NCBI GenBank assembly: GCA_017610525.1
Contig: JAFCBW010000044.1
Location: 1-8,453 of the forward strand
Direction of reading: 5' to 3'
DNA length: 8,453 bases
From: Candidatus Nanohalarchaeota archaeon
GTDB taxonomy: Archaea; EX4484-52; B79-G9
Every line of letters starts with the position of its first letter. Positions within the stretch are counted from its first letter, which is position 1. Below the pieces are notes generated by a model. The model was not told the origin of the DNA and did no database searches. It worked only from the letters and a program-made list of their open reading frames with translations. Of the stretch, positions 6,912 to 8,453 are shown piece by piece. The position numbers were made by a program, and so were the translations under genes.

Positions 6912-8231
6912 TCATGCAGCTGCTGTTGCCATTTGACCTTTGAACTGCGTATTAATCGTCTCTCTGACAAAATCATCTATCTGAATTGACTCAAAAGCGA
7001 TTTTGTCATCAAACATCCTGTCTTTCATAAGACACATTGCGATGGTTTCCAGTATTCTTCTTGCAAGGCATCCCCTGGTTTTTGCCCTGTCTACCCTTCT
7101 TGATTCAGGATCAAGGTCCTTTACTTTCATGCTCCTGTTCATGTAAATCGCTGCGAAAGTCGGGCAGTGCATTTTCGCACCCATTGCAGCCTGGTGCAGG
7201 TAATATCTCAAATATTTATTACCCTGCTTTGACATTCTTGTTCTCCCGTCAAACTTACCAGACTGGTTCCTCAAAACAATCATCCCGGCAAACCTCACAA
7301 TGCTACTGATCTTCTCAAAGTTCTTTATGTCTCCGAGCTCTGAAAGTATCCCTGCAGCGAGTATAATGCCTATTCCCCGGATGGAACTAATAATTTCAAT
7401 CTCTCTCCTGCAGTAATCCTTTTTCGCTTCGCTTTTTATCTCCCTATTGATTTCCAGAACTTTGCTTTTCAAAAACCGGTATTCTTCAAGGTGATATTGC
7501 ATATACCTGATATATCCCTCTATGTCTTCCTTAACACCGAATGATTCTTTTGCAAGATTAATAATCTTTTCAGCAGAACCCTTTTTTGCAAACGACCGGG
7601 CTATCCTGTCCAGTTCCTTTTGAAGCTTATCGACGTCTGCTATTTCAAGATCATCCGGTGTCGGATAGTTTTCGAGTACAAAAAGCGCACTCTCGCAAAA
7701 GTTTTTATAAAAGTACTGCGTGAATTCAGGGTTGATGACAACCAGTCTTGAATGGAGTCTCAGTGCCACTCTTGTCATATCACATTTGAGTTTTTGCCGA
7801 CACCTGCACAATTCCCTCATTTTCAGGTATTTTTGGTTCATCTGCTTGATATTTTTGTGCTTGCCGTCGATGAGAAACTGGCATATTCCATTTGCATCAA
7901 TGGGATCTGTCTTGTTGCCATAGTCATCAATCTGCTTGTAAGCATGTGTTTTTAGCGGATTGATTAACACTACTTTGTATCCATTGCTGATGAGATATTT
8001 TTGCATGCAGATATGGTAGTTGTTTGTAGGTTCCATTCCAATTACGATATTCTTTTTTTGCGTTATGGATTCCAGTTTTTTCACCAATCTTTTTCCATCC
8101 TTTTTCGTGTTTTTCAGCGGTCCTTTTGAAAGAACCGCACCATCCTTTTTGGATATCTGGTAGTGGTGCTTCTCAAGTGCGCAGTCAATACCCACTACGA
8201 ATTCCGTTTCTGTTGCTCTTTTATTTGTCAT
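6912..8231 (-). CDS. IS110-family DEDD/serine transposase
   Basis: This is a 439-aa transposase that inserts its element at sites chosen, in studied IS110 members, by an element-encoded bridge RNA. The N-terminal RuvC-like DEDD domain (about 12-165) shows VGIDCALEKHH (D16), GMEPTNNYH (E67) and GNKTDPIDA (D109, D112). A helical, charged linker of about 195-275 follows. The Transposase_20 domain (about 277-365) contains SIRGIGIILAAGILSELGD and RNQSGKFDG; S324 of the QSG motif is the expected nucleophilic serine. The motif SKQGNKYLRYYL is typical of the family. The gene is intact, ending with TGA at 6912-6914 after an alanine-rich tail. GGAGGGG lies six bases before the ATG at 8231, so I start there rather than at the in-frame ATG at 8246, which overlaps that site. 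Composition differs from the CDC48 side, as expected for acquired DNA. Confidence 0.95.
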   Translation of the reverse strand: MTNKRATETEFVVGIDCALEKHHYQISKKDGAVLSKGPLKNTKKDGKRLVKKLESITQKKNIVIGMEPTNNYHICMQKYLISNGYKVVLINPLKTHAYKQIDDYGNKTDPIDANGICQFLIDGKHKNIKQMNQKYLKMRELCRCRQKLKCDMTRVALRLHSRLVVINPEFTQYFYKNFCESALFVLENYPTPDDLEIADVDKLQKELDRIARSFAKKGSAEKIINLAKESFGVKEDIEGYIRYMQYHLEEYRFLKSKVLEINREIKSEAKKDYCRREIEIISSIRGIGIILAAGILSELGDIKNFEKISSIVRFAGMIVLRNQSGKFDGRTRMSKQGNKYLRYYLHQAAMGAKMHCPTFAAIYMNRSMKVKDLDPESRRVDRAKTRGCLARRILETIAMCLMKDRMFDDKIAFESIQIDDFVRETINTQFKGQMATAAA

Positions 8232-8251
8232 GTTTTTCCCCTCCATAACAT
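8228..8251 (-). repeat. Transposase leader arm of the inverted repeat, with ribosome binding site
   Basis: On the minus strand this carries ATGTTATGGAGGGG and then AAACATGA, including the Shine-Dalgarno site (GGAGGGG, 8244-8238) and start codon of the transposase. A near-copy in the opposite orientation lies at 6882-6907. Confidence 0.7.
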
Positions 8252-8257
8252 ATATAA

Positions 8258-8451
8258 GGATGCCTGCGTACTATTAATTATACTTGTATGGTGGGTCGCA
8301 ACCAACTTGAAACTCCTGAAATAAGGAGGTTAGGTGCGCCCTACTATACCTTAATCCTATTTGATTATAGTACAAGTCTAATATAACTGTGGACTCTTTA
8401 TGGGAGATACACTTCCCTAAAGGTCTAAGCTTGAAATGAGACTTGGCATCC
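8258..8451 (-). ncRNA. Candidate IS110 bridge RNA (left-end structured RNA)
   Basis: About 194 nt upstream of the transposase start fold by eye into a closed structure. GGATGCC (8258-8264) pairs perfectly with GGCATCC (8445-8451). Inside, an arm pairs 8278-8288 with 8371-8381 (ten of eleven), then has an asymmetric loop, then GGG (8293-8295) with CCC (8339-8341), CGCA (8297-8300) with TGCG (8335-8338), CC with GG, AAC with GTT, and CTCCT (8313-8317) with AGGAG (8324-8328) around the loop GAAATA. A second hairpin pairs 8392-8405 with 8414-8425 in 12 pairs with two bulges. In IS110-group elements such as IS621, the bridge RNA of about 170-180 nt is encoded just upstream of the transposase on the same strand, matching size and place. 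The strand is inferred from that precedent. Target- and donor-binding loops were not identified. Confidence 0.6.
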
Positions 8452-8453
8452 AT

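Larger units (their letters stand above)
6882..8453 (-). mobile_element. IS110-family insertion sequence (outer left end not in window)
   Basis: The element contains one transposase gene on the minus strand, a structured non-coding left region upstream of it (8232-8453), and a short right region. IS110 elements lack ordinary terminal inverted repeats and make no clear target duplication, so ends cannot be read from one copy. The right limit near 6882 is a guess placed at the inverted leader repeat; the true end may be anywhere from about 6800 to 6911. The left end probably lies just past the window edge. All catalytic residues of the transposase are present, so it may be mobile. Confidence 0.75.

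Noticed and set aside
6773..6976. 67-codon minus-strand frame past the transposase end
   Set aside because: It overlaps the transposase C-terminus and the two hairpins and has no recognisable content.
3069..8249. TTATGGAGG shared by the leaders at 3070-3078, 6886-6893 and 8241-8249
   Set aside because: Nine bases centred on GGAGG are expected to recur through selection for the same 16S rRNA pairing, so the DUF4013-like leader is not taken as related. Only the longer 13+8 nt match between the two IS-side copies is treated as shared ancestry.
8249..8257. TATA-like TTATATATG directly upstream of the transposase on the minus strand
   Set aside because: A start about 26 nt downstream would fall on or after the ATG at 8231 and would exclude the strong ribosome binding site, so it is unlikely to be the transposase promoter.

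Overview
The window looks archaeal, most likely euryarchaeal or methanogen-like (inference). The evidence is a VAT/CDC48-type double AAA+ ATPase with an archaeal N-domain, a DUF4013-type membrane protein, a small archaeal ACT-domain protein, AT-rich TATA-like boxes about 25 nt ahead of plausible transcript starts, and GGAGG-type Shine-Dalgarno sites. I cannot name the species.

Layout. Positions 1-5555 look like ordinary backbone. From left to right they hold a polytopic membrane protein with a large extracytoplasmic domain (-), a divergently transcribed ACT-domain protein (+), a convergent DUF4013-like membrane protein (-) ending in a clear hairpin/U-tract terminator, and, divergent from it, the CDC48/VAT unfoldase (+). 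All four genes stand alone, each with its own promoter region, so no operon is visible. The + strand of this half is rich in A and C whichever strand is coding.

Positions 5556-8453 look different. The A/C bias is gone, intergenic DNA is long, and there is an acylphosphatase-domain protein with an unusual coiled-coil tail (-), about 0.5 kb of almost gene-free AT-rich DNA, and an IS110-family insertion sequence (-). The IS110 transposase keeps all DEDD residues and the C-terminal serine, so it is probably active.

The most interesting signals are non-coding. Upstream of the transposase, 8258-8451 folds by eye into a closed structure of about 194 nt: a 7-bp closing stem, a long bulged arm and a 12-bp hairpin. 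It sits where IS110-group elements encode their bridge RNA. Just downstream of the transposase gene, on the opposite strand, a TATA-like box is followed by two strong hairpins and a near-copy of the transposase's own ribosome binding site and start codon. This inverted leader is either a subterminal inverted repeat of the element or the 5' end of a second, truncated IS110-like element placed head-on.
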